This document shows, piece after piece, positions 17,059-25,375 of a stretch of DNA of 64,000 nucleotides. Positions within the stretch are counted from its first letter, which is position 1. Every line of letters starts with the position of its first letter. Source of the stretch: Candidatus Woesearchaeota archaeon (lineage in GTDB: Archaea > Nanobdellota > Nanobdellia > Woesearchaeales > WJKL01); the NCBI GenBank assembly GCA_014729145.1, contig WJKL01000016.1, positions 1 to 64,000 of the forward strand. The letters are read 5' to 3'. Under the pieces are notes generated by a model. It was not told the origin of the DNA. It did no database searches and saw nothing but the letters and a program-made list of their open reading frames with translations. A program made the translations under genes and the position numbers.

Positions 17059-17877
17059 ATGATAGTTAAGAAAGATTTTTTAAACAAACTAAAAGATTTC
17101 GGATTAAATACATACGAAAGCAAATTATGGACTGCTTTGTTGTCAAGAGGTGTTTCAACTGCAGGTGAATTAAGTGATATTGCAGGAGTTCCAAGAAGCA
17201 GAAGTTATGATGTTCTCGAAAGTCTTGAGAAAAAAGGCTTTATTATTATGAAGGTAGGAAAACCAATAAAATATGTGGCTGTTCCTCCGACTGATGTTTT
17301 AGAAAGAGTAAAAAAACAGATAGAAAATGAAGCAAACAAACAGATAGGCGTTATCGATTCTATTGAAGAAAGTGACGTATTAAATAAGCTTCAGTCCTTA
17401 CACCAAGAAGGCGTTGATATGATAGACCCTACTGATTTAAGTGGGTGTGTAAAAGGGAGGAATAACCTTTACAATCATCTTGGATCAATGATTAATGACG
17501 CAAAAGAATCTGTTTCTATAATGACTACAATGGATGGCCTCAAAAGAAAATTAGATAATCTAAAAAACGTTCTTGAGAAAGCAAAGAAAAAAGGTGTTAA
17601 TGTAAGGATCGCTGCCCCTTTGAAAAAAGCAGATAAAAAAATAATAGATGAACTATCTAAATATGCAGAAATAAAACACAGTGATGTCAATTCAAGATTT
17701 TGTGTTATAGATGGAAAACAAGTGGCATTTATGTTATTAGATGACAAAGACGTACACCCAACTTATGATGCAGCCATCTGGGCAAATACGAAGTTGTTTG
17801 CTTCAACCCTTGAAAATTTCTTTAACCAATGCTGGGGCAATATGAAACCAGCTGACAAGTTTGTAAAGGCATCTTAA
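17059..17877 (+). CDS. TrmB family transcriptional regulator (copy 1)
   Basis: 272 residues. The N-terminal winged helix (about 5-80) contains LWTALLSRGVSTAGELSDIA and PRSRSYDVLESLEKKGF, the typical TrmB/Sugar-specific regulator recognition helix region. The C-terminal part has a phospholipase-D-like effector fold as in TrmB proteins (SVSIMTTMDGL, RFCVIDGKQVAFML). Effector and targets are unknown. A GTGAGG at 17045-17050 supports the start. It flanks the candidate origin. A close paralog lies at 45480, sharing long stretches of the winged helix and most of the C-terminal domain. Confidence 0.88.
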   Translation: MIVKKDFLNKLKDFGLNTYESKLWTALLSRGVSTAGELSDIAGVPRSRSYDVLESLEKKGFIIMKVGKPIKYVAVPPTDVLERVKKQIENEANKQIGVIDSIEESDVLNKLQSLHQEGVDMIDPTDLSGCVKGRNNLYNHLGSMINDAKESVSIMTTMDGLKRKLDNLKNVLEKAKKKGVNVRIAAPLKKADKKIIDELSKYAEIKHSDVNSRFCVIDGKQVAFMLLDDKDVHPTYDAAIWANTKLFASTLENFFNQCWGNMKPADKFVKAS

Positions 17878-17976
17878 ATAAATCATTTAGGATTATTTTA
17901 GACAAGACCATTTCCAAAACTTTTATATACCTATAACCTATTTTTTATTATTATATTTTTAAAAGAGGTGAATTAA

Positions 17977-18183
17977 ATGGCATTGGGATTAGCTGAACTT
18001 ACTTTAGCAGTTATTATCGGAACACTTGCAGCTATTGTTTATTCTCTGAGAGTTCTTGTATTATTAGAAAGAAGAATAGCAAAATTGGATGAAAATATAG
18101 CAAAGTTAACCAAAAAGGTCCTCAAGGAAGAAGTAAAGATAGAAAAGATGACTAAGAAGTCTAAAAGGAAAAAAATAAAATAA
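17977..18183 (+). CDS. Small membrane-anchored coiled-coil protein
   Basis: 68 residues: one hydrophobic segment at about 7-30 (LTLAVIIGTLAAIVYSL) followed by a charged helical tail with heptad-like Leu/Ile spacing (LERRIAKLDENIAKLTKKVL) and a very basic end. The form suggests a single-pass anchor with a cytoplasmic coiled coil. An AGAGGTG 7-14 nt before the ATG and a TATA-like TTTTATATAC near 17922 support a real gene. No family is recognised. Confidence 0.65.
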   Translation: MALGLAELTLAVIIGTLAAIVYSLRVLVLLERRIAKLDENIAKLTKKVLKEEVKIEKMTKKSKRKKIK

Positions 18184-18199
18184 GGCTTTTTAATTTATC

Positions 18200-19102
18200 A
18201 TGAAAAATTTTAAATCTATAGTCAGAGATATAAAAGAGATAAAGATTCAGGGGGCCCAAAGTGTTGCAAAAGCAGCTGCTCAAGGAATAATCAGTGTTGC
18301 AGAAGATTCCAAAAGATTTTCAAGGAAAATTTTATTGATGGAGCTTGAAAAATCGAGAAAAGTATTAATAGGATCAAGGCCAACAGAGCCTGCAATGAGA
18401 AATGTTCTGAGTTTTTTATTTTATGAATTAGACAAGCATGAAGATATACTATCTGAATTAAATAAAAGATCCAAATATATCAAAAAACATTTTGAAGAAA
18501 GCGAAAAAAACATATCAAAGATAGGAGCAAAAAAAATATCAAAAGAAAGTGTTGTTTTCACACACTGCCACAGCTCTACGGTCGTGAATATCCTGAAAGA
18601 AGCAAAGAAAAAAGATAAAAAAAAATTTGAAGTTTATAATACAGAAACAAGGCCTTTGTTTCAGGGAAGGCTGACTGCGAAAGCATTATCCAGAGTAGAT
18701 ATTCCAGTTGTTCATTTTGTTGACAGTGGAGGAAGGATTGCACTAAAAGAAGCAGATATTATGCTCATTGGAGCAGATGCAATCTCTTCAGAAGGAAAAG
18801 TTATAAACAAGATAGGAAGCGAAATGTTTGCTGAGATTGCAGATAAGTATGATGTTCCTGTATATGTATGCAGTGATTCCTGGAAATTTGATCCTAAATC
18901 TGTTTTTGGATATGAAGAAGAGATAGAGAGGAGAAGCAGTAAAGAAATATGGGCAGCACCACCAGAAGGAGTAAATATAAGCAATCTTGCTTTTGAGAAG
19001 GTAAGTTCTGATCTGATAACTGGTGTTATATCTGAGTTGGGAGTATATAAGCCTGAAATATTTGTAGAAGAAGTAAAAAAAGCATATCCTTGGATGTTTT
19101 AG
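18200..19102 (+). CDS. Ribose-1,5-bisphosphate isomerase-like protein (eIF-2B alpha family)
   Basis: 300 residues of the eIF-2B alpha/beta/delta-like superfamily. Archaeal members of this type isomerise ribose 1,5-bisphosphate to ribulose 1,5-bisphosphate in the AMP/nucleoside degradation pathway that feeds type III RuBisCO. The catalytic Cys (THCHSS, C123) and Asp (GADAISSEG, D193) positions are present, as is the VYNTETRPLFQG ligand-binding block. A pure translation-factor-like paralog or methylthioribose-1-phosphate isomerase relative is the alternative. No RuBisCO or AMP phosphorylase gene lies in this window to confirm the pathway. Confidence 0.8.
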   Translation: MKNFKSIVRDIKEIKIQGAQSVAKAAAQGIISVAEDSKRFSRKILLMELEKSRKVLIGSRPTEPAMRNVLSFLFYELDKHEDILSELNKRSKYIKKHFEESEKNISKIGAKKISKESVVFTHCHSSTVVNILKEAKKKDKKKFEVYNTETRPLFQGRLTAKALSRVDIPVVHFVDSGGRIALKEADIMLIGADAISSEGKVINKIGSEMFAEIADKYDVPVYVCSDSWKFDPKSVFGYEEEIERRSSKEIWAAPPEGVNISNLAFEKVSSDLITGVISELGVYKPEIFVEEVKKAYPWMF

Positions 19103-19131
19103 ATTTTCAGAATCAGATTAGATTAAATAAG

Positions 19132-19644
19132 CTATCTTTTTGCTTTTTTCAGGTCATCTTTTATCTCTTTTATCTCAGTTTTGATCTTTTGGATCTCTTC
19201 AGAATTATCTTCTTGTTCAGCTAATTCACCACATTCAGGACATTTGAACTCAAAATCCATAGCTTGATCAAAGTCGAGCCTTATACATTTTGATTTACAT
19301 GTGTAGAATTTGTTTGATTTTTCTCTTTCTAGCCTGTCCTGGAGTTTTTCAAGTCTTTTTTTCTTAAGGTTCAGAATAAGGTGTTTAACATTTTTCCTGT
19401 CAAATGTCCAGTAATAGATATACCATCCCTTTTTTTTGTCTTTTTTTCTGACAAAAGAAACAAGATTGACATCGTAAAGCCTGTAAAGCATGTTTCTTGT
19501 AGTATTGACTTCTTCATCAATGGTTTCAGCAAGCTTAAACTCAGAAACATTTTTCTTGTTTTTTAGAGCTTTGATCAAGGGAAGGACATCTTCTCCTGCT
19601 ACTTTTGTCACTACATTTTCTATTAATTTATTTGTTAATCTCAT
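19132..19644 (-). CDS. tfe: Transcription factor E, alpha subunit (TFE)
   Basis: 170-residue archaeal TFIIE-alpha homolog that stabilises the open promoter complex. The N-terminal extended winged helix covers about 1-95 (VSEFKLAETIDEEVNTTRNM, LYRLYDVNLVSFVRKKD, GWYIYYWTFD). A zinc ribbon follows with C116, C120, C135 and C138; the first pair is spaced by three residues, one more than the usual CxxC. A charged coiled-coil-like tail ends the protein. It faces the isomerase gene convergently across 29 nt. Confidence 0.93.
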   Translation of the reverse strand: MRLTNKLIENVVTKVAGEDVLPLIKALKNKKNVSEFKLAETIDEEVNTTRNMLYRLYDVNLVSFVRKKDKKKGWYIYYWTFDRKNVKHLILNLKKKRLEKLQDRLEREKSNKFYTCKSKCIRLDFDQAMDFEFKCPECGELAEQEDNSEEIQKIKTEIKEIKDDLKKAKR

Positions 19645-19724
19645 ATTAATATTTAAAAGTGTATATACTTATCAGTGAATAAGGTTTAAAAAACTTTGTA
19701 TTTTTAATAAAGGATATAATATTT

Positions 19725-19800
19725 TAAAGTGTGTTAAACCTTGTTTTTGACGCTTAACATGCTTCTTAAGGGCCGAATAGCATTTTATTTTTTATTTAAG
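19725..19800 (+). other. GC-richer islet in the TFE-Hjc spacer, possible small RNA
   Basis: The 219 nt spacer is mostly A/T, but about 19730-19792 is distinctly richer in G and C, with inverted words CTTAA and TTAAG (around 19753 and 19766) able to form a short hairpin. A TATA-like ATATAATATTTTAAA lies at about 19714-19728 and a T-rich tract follows at 19793. It could be a short transcript or just a promoter region. No tRNA fold is visible. Confidence 0.2.
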
Positions 19801-19863
19801 TATTTAAAAAGGTTTATTTATTATTAAAAAGATTAAAAAGAGTTTTATTTTTAATTTAAAGAA

Positions 19864-20256
19864 TTATCTGGTTTCTATAAGGTCAGAGAAAGCCAAACCC
19901 TTTCTTTCTGCAATATCTAATGAGATTGAATAATTTGCCTCTGTTTCTTTTAAATCCTCTAGACTAAGAAAAAACCATCCTTTTCTGTTGAATTTTATAG
20001 CAATCCAAGATTCTGCACCAAATCTTTCTGAAAATTCCTTTAATTCTGATATTTCTTTTGAAGAGAAATGTCTATAGCTGCTTTTGGATATTTTTGTTTC
20101 GATTGCGAGTTTTCTTAAGTTGTTTGATGCAAGGATATCTGGAGAAGGATATTTTTGGGAACCAGAACCAGCCACTCTTACAGCTGTCCATTCATTTTTC
20201 CAAAAAAGGTGGATAAGCTCACGTTCTGCATTAATTCCTTTTGATTTATATGACAT
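19864..20256 (-). CDS. hjc: Holliday junction resolvase Hjc
   Basis: 130-residue nuclease that cuts four-way DNA junctions. The archaeal Hjc motifs are present: KGINAERELIHLF with E12, a basic VRVAGSGSQKYPSPD block ending at D40, and the AIETKISK block with E53 and K55 forming the PD-(D/E)xK active site. Length is typical. A minus-strand TATA-like CTATATAAAC lies about 25 nt before the ATG. RNase Z lies upstream on the same strand. Confidence 0.94.
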   Translation of the reverse strand: MSYKSKGINAERELIHLFWKNEWTAVRVAGSGSQKYPSPDILASNNLRKLAIETKISKSSYRHFSSKEISELKEFSERFGAESWIAIKFNRKGWFFLSLEDLKETEANYSISLDIAERKGLAFSDLIETR

Positions 20257-20318
20257 ATACTAAACAAAGAAGAAATTGTTTATATAGTTTTGGGAAGCAT
20301 AAATTATAGTTTAAATCC

Positions 20319-21206
20319 TCAAATTTTAATCCTCATAAAGTCTTTTGCTGCAATTACATCATCAAAAACATTTCTTGCATCTTCTTCAAGCTCATGTGTG
20401 TCTTTATATCTTGTTGAAAAATGAGTCAAGACCAATTTTTTGGCGTTTGCCTGGTTTGCAATCATACCAGCATGTTTTGAAGTCATATGCCTGTATTCCT
20501 CAGCTTTGTCTTCCAGTTTGCTGGAGTATGTTGATTCACATATCAAGATATCAGCATCTTGGGCAAGTTTTAATGAATTTTTTGAAGGAACCGAATCAGC
20601 AAGATAGCAGATTATCTTCCCTTTAACCAAGTATGTGGCATCTTTTGGAAATATTTTTTTTCCTTGGTGGGTTACGGTTTTTCCATCCTGCAGTTTTCCA
20701 AGAATAGGACCTTCTGAAATTCCAAGTTTTTTTACTGCTTTTAGATCGATTTTTCTTTTGTCTTTTTCAACAAACCTATAGCCGTTTGTGGGAATGGCAT
20801 GTGAAATCTTTTCAGCCTGCAACAAATATCTTTCATTTGAATAAAATATCCCTTTTACTTCATGATATTCAACCTTTGTCCTTTCTTCAAATACAGTTGA
20901 TTTTATCATATGCTCAAAATATTTTTTTGTGTTTTTCGGTCCATATATCTTTAAGGTTTTGTCGTATTCTGACATTCCAAGGGTCTGGATTAATCCAGGA
21001 AGTCCGAGAACATGATCACCATGCCAATGAGATATTAAAATTTTTGATATTTTTGAAGGCTTTATACCTGCTATGGTAAGCTGTCTTTGGGTGCCTTCTC
21101 CACAGTCAAATAATATTCCTTCAGAGCCGTAGCTAAGAAAAAAAGAAGAATGGTTTCTTTCTTTTGTAGGTTTTGCACACGATGTCCCCAAAAATGTAAT
21201 TTTCAT
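20319..21206 (-). CDS. rnz: Ribonuclease Z (tRNA 3' endonuclease)
   Basis: 295-residue metallo-beta-lactamase enzyme that removes 3' trailers from pre-tRNA. The metal-binding HWHGDH motif is at 60-65 (ILISHWHGDHVLGLPG). Other family marks are LFDCGEGTQRQL (33-43), the ICYLADS strand supplying a bridging Asp, ICESTY, and the late LVLTHFSTRY with the final His. Length is that of the short RNase Z form. Together with EndA at 21651 and the RNase P subunits, it completes several tRNA-end processing steps encoded in the window. Confidence 0.95.
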   Translation of the reverse strand: MKITFLGTSCAKPTKERNHSSFFLSYGSEGILFDCGEGTQRQLTIAGIKPSKISKILISHWHGDHVLGLPGLIQTLGMSEYDKTLKIYGPKNTKKYFEHMIKSTVFEERTKVEYHEVKGIFYSNERYLLQAEKISHAIPTNGYRFVEKDKRKIDLKAVKKLGISEGPILGKLQDGKTVTHQGKKIFPKDATYLVKGKIICYLADSVPSKNSLKLAQDADILICESTYSSKLEDKAEEYRHMTSKHAGMIANQANAKKLVLTHFSTRYKDTHELEEDARNVFDDVIAAKDFMRIKI

Positions 21207-21284
21207 TATATTTAAAATAGAATTAATATATATAAAGGTTAGTATTCATCAACTTTTTATAGTTAATTCACATTATATGTCAAT

Positions 21285-21560
21285 ATGGCACTATTAGAAG
21301 CTTTTTTGAAAAAAACAACAAAGTGCAAAAAACACAATATAAATCTCGAGTCAATTGCAGTGACAATCACAATTAAAGGAGATAAAAATAAAGTAAAGTA
21401 TGGGACCAATATAGAATACTGCAGAAAATGCTATCCTGATAAAAACACAAAAACTTTTGATGAATATATGAAGCAAATAGCTGTTGGTTATATGGGTTTT
21501 TGGAATATAGAAGCTGACCCTATAGACCTTAATATAGAGATCTACGATGGAATTCTGTAA
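21285..21560 (+). CDS. Unrecognised small protein with possible zinc site
   Basis: 91 residues. Two metal-like pairs are visible, C14-x2-H17 and C46-x2-C49, compatible with a small zinc ribbon. The middle contains alternating beta-like residues (LESIAVTITIKGD) and the C-terminus is acidic. The gene lies divergently from RNase Z, with TATA-like sequence in the shared 78 nt spacer and the word TTTTTATAG about 27 nt before the ATG. I do not recognise the family. Confidence 0.6.
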   Translation: MALLEAFLKKTTKCKKHNINLESIAVTITIKGDKNKVKYGTNIEYCRKCYPDKNTKTFDEYMKQIAVGYMGFWNIEADPIDLNIEIYDGIL

Positions 21561-21650
21561 GATTTTAAAGTTCAAGTAAATTAATTTTATGATATCTAAG
21601 AGTATGTCTTAATAGTAAGTTTTTTAAGGAGAATGGTCTTTTGATAGTTT

Positions 21651-22229
21651 ATGGCCAAGAAAACAAAGAAATCCAAGAAAAAAGAAAAGTCTACAAAGAG
21701 AAGAAAAAAGATCAAGGCTATTTTTTCCAGAGAAAGGATAGTAACAGAAGATAGTGGAGAGGCAAAAGAATTATACAACCAGAGCAGATATGGAAAACTG
21801 CTGGAAAGCGGAAAATTACAACTTTCTCTTTTAGAAGGACTTTATCTGCTTGAGAAGGGAAGACTGAAAATAGTTGATGGAAGAGGGAAGAAACTCGATT
21901 TTGACAGTTATTTGGGGAAAGCAAAAAGAAAAGAAAAGAATTTTTGGATAAGGTATGTTGTCTTTAAGGACATAAGAGAAAGAGGATATATAATCAAAAC
22001 CGCTTTGAAGTTTGGTGCAGATTTCAGGGTCTATAACAGGGGTGTAAAACCTGGAGAAGATCATGCAAGATGGGTTGTTTATCCTGTTCATGAGACTACT
22101 TCTTTAACATGGCATGAGTTTTCAGCAAAGAATAGGGTTGCCCATTCTACAAGAAAGAAACTTATGATAGGTGTTGTTGATGATGAAGGCGACGTTACTT
22201 ATTATGAGATAAAGTGGATAAGACCCTAA
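21651..22229 (+). CDS. endA: tRNA-splicing endonuclease EndA
   Basis: 192 residues, the size of the homotetrameric alpha4 class. It excises introns from pre-tRNA at bulge-helix-bulge motifs. Catalytic triad candidates are Y128 (FRVYNRG), H138 (EDHARWVVYP) and K169 (VAHSTRKKL); the 10 and 31 residue spacings match characterised archaeal enzymes. The N-terminus has a very basic extension (about 1-22) not needed for the core. It is the first of a same-strand run to 26217 that includes FEN1 and a tRNA methyltransferase. Confidence 0.93.
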   Translation: MAKKTKKSKKKEKSTKRRKKIKAIFSRERIVTEDSGEAKELYNQSRYGKLLESGKLQLSLLEGLYLLEKGRLKIVDGRGKKLDFDSYLGKAKRKEKNFWIRYVVFKDIRERGYIIKTALKFGADFRVYNRGVKPGEDHARWVVYPVHETTSLTWHEFSAKNRVAHSTRKKLMIGVVDDEGDVTYYEIKWIRP

Positions 22230-22265
22230 TATAAAAATATATAAATAACAGATTTCTTATTAGAA

Positions 22266-23417
22266 TTGATGGTTTCCCAAGACGAAATAGTAAATGTGAT
22301 CAGACATAAAGGACCTTTGCTTCCATCCACATTGGCCAAAGAGATCGGAACAAATATTTTGATAGCTTCTGCGCATTTATCTGACTTAGTGGACAAGAAA
22401 AAGGTTTTTGTCTCAAATACAAAAGTAGGGGGAAGCCCTGTTTATTATATTGAGGGCCAAAAATCAAAGCTGCAGGATTTTGCATCCAACTTGAATGAAA
22501 AAGATCAAGAAACATTAGAATTTCTAAAAAAAAATAAAGTTTTAAGGGATGATAAGCTAGACCAACTAAAAAGAGTTTCTTTGAGGAATATAAAAGATTT
22601 TGCAGTTCCTCTGCAGGTTACCAAAGGGAATGAGAAAATATTGTTTTGGAAATGGTTTTTGATATCAAATCAAGAGGCAGAATCTTTGATCAAACAAAAA
22701 CTGGAATCATCTCCAGTAACAGCGAAAAAAACAGAGGAACCCAAACAACAAGATATTAGAAAAGAAAATCAAAAATCAACAGAAGAGAATAAAAAGAGTA
22801 TAGAAGAAGAGAAAAAAAGAGCAGAAGAAGAGAGAAAAAAATCAGAAGAAAGAAAAGCACTCGAAGACCAGAAAAAGAAAGAAGAGGAAAAGAAAAAGGC
22901 AGAGCAGAAAAAAAAGATACAAGAAGAAAGAGAAAGAGAAAAGAAAAAATTAGAACAGGAAAAGAAGAAGATAGAGGAAGAAAGAAAAAAGATACAAGAA
23001 GAAAGAGAAAAATTACAGGAAGAGATAAAAAAGGAAAGGCAAAGCTTATTAAAAGAGATCCAAAACAAAGATAAGGAAGGGAAAGACAAACAAAAAAAGA
23101 TTGATGACCCTTTTTTAAAACAAATAATTGAATATTTAGACAATAAAAAAATACATCTGAATGAGTATAATATAATAAGAAAGAAATCAGAGATTGATTT
23201 GGTGTTGAAGATACCTTCTGTGATAGGGGACCTGGATTATTACTGTAAGGCAAAGAAAAAGATGAGGGTAAGCGATTCAGATCTAAGTTCAGCGATAGTA
23301 AAAGGACAGTCAAAGAAACTTCCAATAATATTTTTAACTACAGGAAAGTTGAACAGAAAAGCAAAGAAACTGATGAATTCAGAATTCAAAGGAAGCATAG
23401 TCATCAAAAAGATATAG
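22266..23417 (+). CDS. Winged-helix, coiled-coil and restriction-endonuclease-like protein of unknown function
   Basis: 383 residues with three visible parts. About 1-65 resembles a winged helix (DEIVNVIRHKGPLLPSTLAK, SAHLSDLVDKKKVF). About 150-280 is a long Lys/Glu/Gln-rich stretch with strong coiled-coil character. About 285-383 has a restriction-endonuclease-like pattern: an acidic SEIDLVLKI strand, then DYYCKAKKK where CKAK takes the place of the usual ExK, then a PIIFLTTGKL strand. Residue changes at the putative active site leave catalysis uncertain. A TATA-like ATATATAAATA (22236-22247) gives it its own leaderless-type promoter. It sits between two structure-specific nucleases, EndA and FEN1. 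Confidence 0.7.
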   Translation: MMVSQDEIVNVIRHKGPLLPSTLAKEIGTNILIASAHLSDLVDKKKVFVSNTKVGGSPVYYIEGQKSKLQDFASNLNEKDQETLEFLKKNKVLRDDKLDQLKRVSLRNIKDFAVPLQVTKGNEKILFWKWFLISNQEAESLIKQKLESSPVTAKKTEEPKQQDIRKENQKSTEENKKSIEEEKKRAEEERKKSEERKALEDQKKKEEEKKKAEQKKKIQEEREREKKKLEQEKKKIEEERKKIQEEREKLQEEIKKERQSLLKEIQNKDKEGKDKQKKIDDPFLKQIIEYLDNKKIHLNEYNIIRKKSEIDLVLKIPSVIGDLDYYCKAKKKMRVSDSDLSSAIVKGQSKKLPIIFLTTGKLNRKAKKLMNSEFKGSIVIKKI

Positions 23418-23439
23418 GTGTTATTTTACTTATATAAAA

Positions 23440-24465
23440 ATGGGAACAAATCTTAAAAATCTTTTAATCATGGATGAGATATCCAGGAAAGCTCTCCAGG
23501 ATAAAAAATTAGCAGTGGACAGTTTTAATGTTCTTTACCAATTCTTGAGTACAATCAGACAGAGAGACGGCAGTTTATTGAAAGATTCAAACGGGAACGT
23601 AACATCCCACCTAATAGGGCTTTTCAGCAGAACAACAAGGTTCATGAGAGATGGGCTGCAGCTCGCTTTTGTTTTTGATGGAGAACCTCCAGAATTAAAA
23701 CAGAAGGAAAGGCAAAGGAGGGGCGAGATAAAGAAAAGGGCAAAGGCAAGTTACGAAAAAGCAGCAGAGAAAAAAGATATTAAAGCGATGAAGAAATATG
23801 CTTCCAGGACTTCAAAATTAACAGGAGAGATGATTGAAGAAAGCAAAGAGCTGGTCAGTGCTTTAGGTCTGCCAGTAATACAGGCGCCAAGTGAAGGAGA
23901 GGCACAGATGGCGTATATTGTAAACAAAGAAAACCTATATGCAGGAATAAGTGAAGATTATGACAGCCTGTTGTACGGCATTCCAAGGCTGGTGAAAAAT
24001 CTTACTATAAGCAGGAGAAGAAAAGTGGGAGCCAGTTATACAACAGTAAAACCAAAGGTTGTGGGAATCTCAAAAAATCTGAATGAGCTGGGTATCGATC
24101 AAGAGCAGCTGATAGTACTCGCTATATTGGTTGGGACCGATTATAATATAGGTGGTGTGAAGGGTATAGGACCTAAGACAGCATTAAAGCTAGTAAAAGA
24201 GAATGACCATGATTTTGATAGGATATTCAAAGAAGCAAAATGGAAGGAACACTTTGATATTGACTGGGAAGAGATATATTATCTCATCAAAAAGATGCCG
24301 GTGAATAAAGATTATAACTTAAAATGGGAAAGGATAAACAAAGAGAAGATATATAAATTATTAATAGATAAACATGATTTTGCAGAAGAGAGAGTAGAGA
24401 AAACAATGAAGGCGCTTGATAAGATAGACCAAAAAAAATCACAGAAATCTTTGGCAGATTTCTGA
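23440..24465 (+). CDS. fen1: Flap endonuclease 1
   Basis: 341-residue structure-specific nuclease that removes 5' flaps during Okazaki fragment maturation. Active-site blocks are visible: the N-terminal AVDSFNVLYQFLS, FVFDGEPPELK, the EGEAQMAYI acidic pair with the following SEDYDSLLYG, and the late LVGTDYNIGGVKGIGPKTAL with its helix-hairpin-helix. The C-terminus ends in a PCNA-binding-like peptide, QKSLADF (335-341), that stops before the usual final aromatic residue. It begins 22 nt after the winged-helix protein and probably shares its transcript. Confidence 0.96.
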   Translation: MGTNLKNLLIMDEISRKALQDKKLAVDSFNVLYQFLSTIRQRDGSLLKDSNGNVTSHLIGLFSRTTRFMRDGLQLAFVFDGEPPELKQKERQRRGEIKKRAKASYEKAAEKKDIKAMKKYASRTSKLTGEMIEESKELVSALGLPVIQAPSEGEAQMAYIVNKENLYAGISEDYDSLLYGIPRLVKNLTISRRRKVGASYTTVKPKVVGISKNLNELGIDQEQLIVLAILVGTDYNIGGVKGIGPKTALKLVKENDHDFDRIFKEAKWKEHFDIDWEEIYYLIKKMPVNKDYNLKWERINKEKIYKLLIDKHDFAEERVEKTMKALDKIDQKKSQKSLADF

Positions 24466-24493
24466 TTATAGTATTTCAATTAAAATTTAAAAA

Positions 24494-24508
24494 GAGGTGG
24501 ATGATTTG
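24494..24508 (+). promoter_or_regulatory. Ribosome binding site that points to a TTG start
   Basis: A GAGGTG at 24494-24499 lies before the transporter. It includes the GTG at 24497 that opens the reading frame, but is better placed as a ribosome binding site for the in-frame TTG at 24506, which starts right before the first tryptophan-rich segment. Confidence 0.45.
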
Positions 24509-25375
24509 GTTCAATGGTGGGTTTATGCAGTAGGATCAGCATTATTTTCTACAGCATTTTCTTTGAGCAGGAAAAGAGCTTTGTTGAAGATGCATTCCAT
24601 GAACTTGGAAAGCACAAGAACATTGGCAATAGCTTTCTTTTGTATTTTTTTGATCCCTTTTATCAATCTTAACATAGAGCCTGGGGTCTTCTTTTTGATA
24701 TATGGAACTTCAGTTTTGAGCACAATAGGGATATTGTTTGCATCAAAAGCATTAAGACACGAGGCAGTCTCCTTGATAGCCCCTCTTAGTAATTTAAGGC
24801 CTGGAATAGTCGCTGTTTTGGCATTTTTATTTTTAGGAGAGATATTGAATACAAGAAAGATAATCGGAATTGGTGTATTGGTGCTGGCAGCTTATCTGCT
24901 GGAGTCAGATCATCATTTTTCTGATTTTATAGCTCCAATAAAACACTTGATGAGAGATAAGTACAGCAAATTCTTTCTTTTTGCGATTGGGCTGTTTGGG
25001 GCCTTGTCAGTGCTTAATAAATATCTTGTTTCTAATTATGTAGATATATTTACTCTTTATTTTTTAACCTGGATATTTATCGCGATTAATTTTAATCTAG
25101 CTCATTCGTGGAGATATGGTTTTAAGGATACGATTAACTGTTTTAAAGAACTGAGTTATCTTCCGATATTGATAGGAGGGCTTTCAATGATCATGAATCT
25201 TTTATATCTTAAAGCCATATCCATCACTTATGTTTCTTTAGTCTCCCCCATAGTTATGCTTTCTACCTTATTTATTGTTTTTATAGGGGGGAATTTTTTC
25301 CACGAAAAGTATATATATTTTAGATTTTTTGTATCTATACTGATGATAGCAGGAGCTTATTTAATAATAATATGA
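24497..25375 (+). CDS. EamA/DMT superfamily membrane transporter
   Basis: About 290 residues with roughly ten hydrophobic segments in two halves, the drug/metabolite transporter layout. Family-like features are VSLIAPLSNLRPGIVAVLAF with FLGEIL at the end of the first half, and YVSLVSPIVMLSTLFIVF followed by a short acidic/basic turn in the second. Substrate cannot be predicted. The likely start is TTG 24506 rather than GTG 24497 because the GAGGTG overlaps the latter. Its stop overlaps the start of the Trm5-like gene by 4 nt. Confidence 0.8.
   Translation: MDDLVQWWVYAVGSALFSTAFSLSRKRALLKMHSMNLESTRTLAIAFFCIFLIPFINLNIEPGVFFLIYGTSVLSTIGILFASKALRHEAVSLIAPLSNLRPGIVAVLAFLFLGEILNTRKIIGIGVLVLAAYLLESDHHFSDFIAPIKHLMRDKYSKFFLFAIGLFGALSVLNKYLVSNYVDIFTLYFLTWIFIAINFNLAHSWRYGFKDTINCFKELSYLPILIGGLSMIMNLLYLKAISITYVSLVSPIVMLSTLFIVFIGGNFFHEKYIYFRFFVSILMIAGAYLIII

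Noticed and set aside
22756..23325. Long antisense frame opposite the coiled-coil protein
   Set aside because: It is the mirror of the Lys/Glu-rich codons (giving Ser/Phe/Leu runs), a shadow of a real gene.
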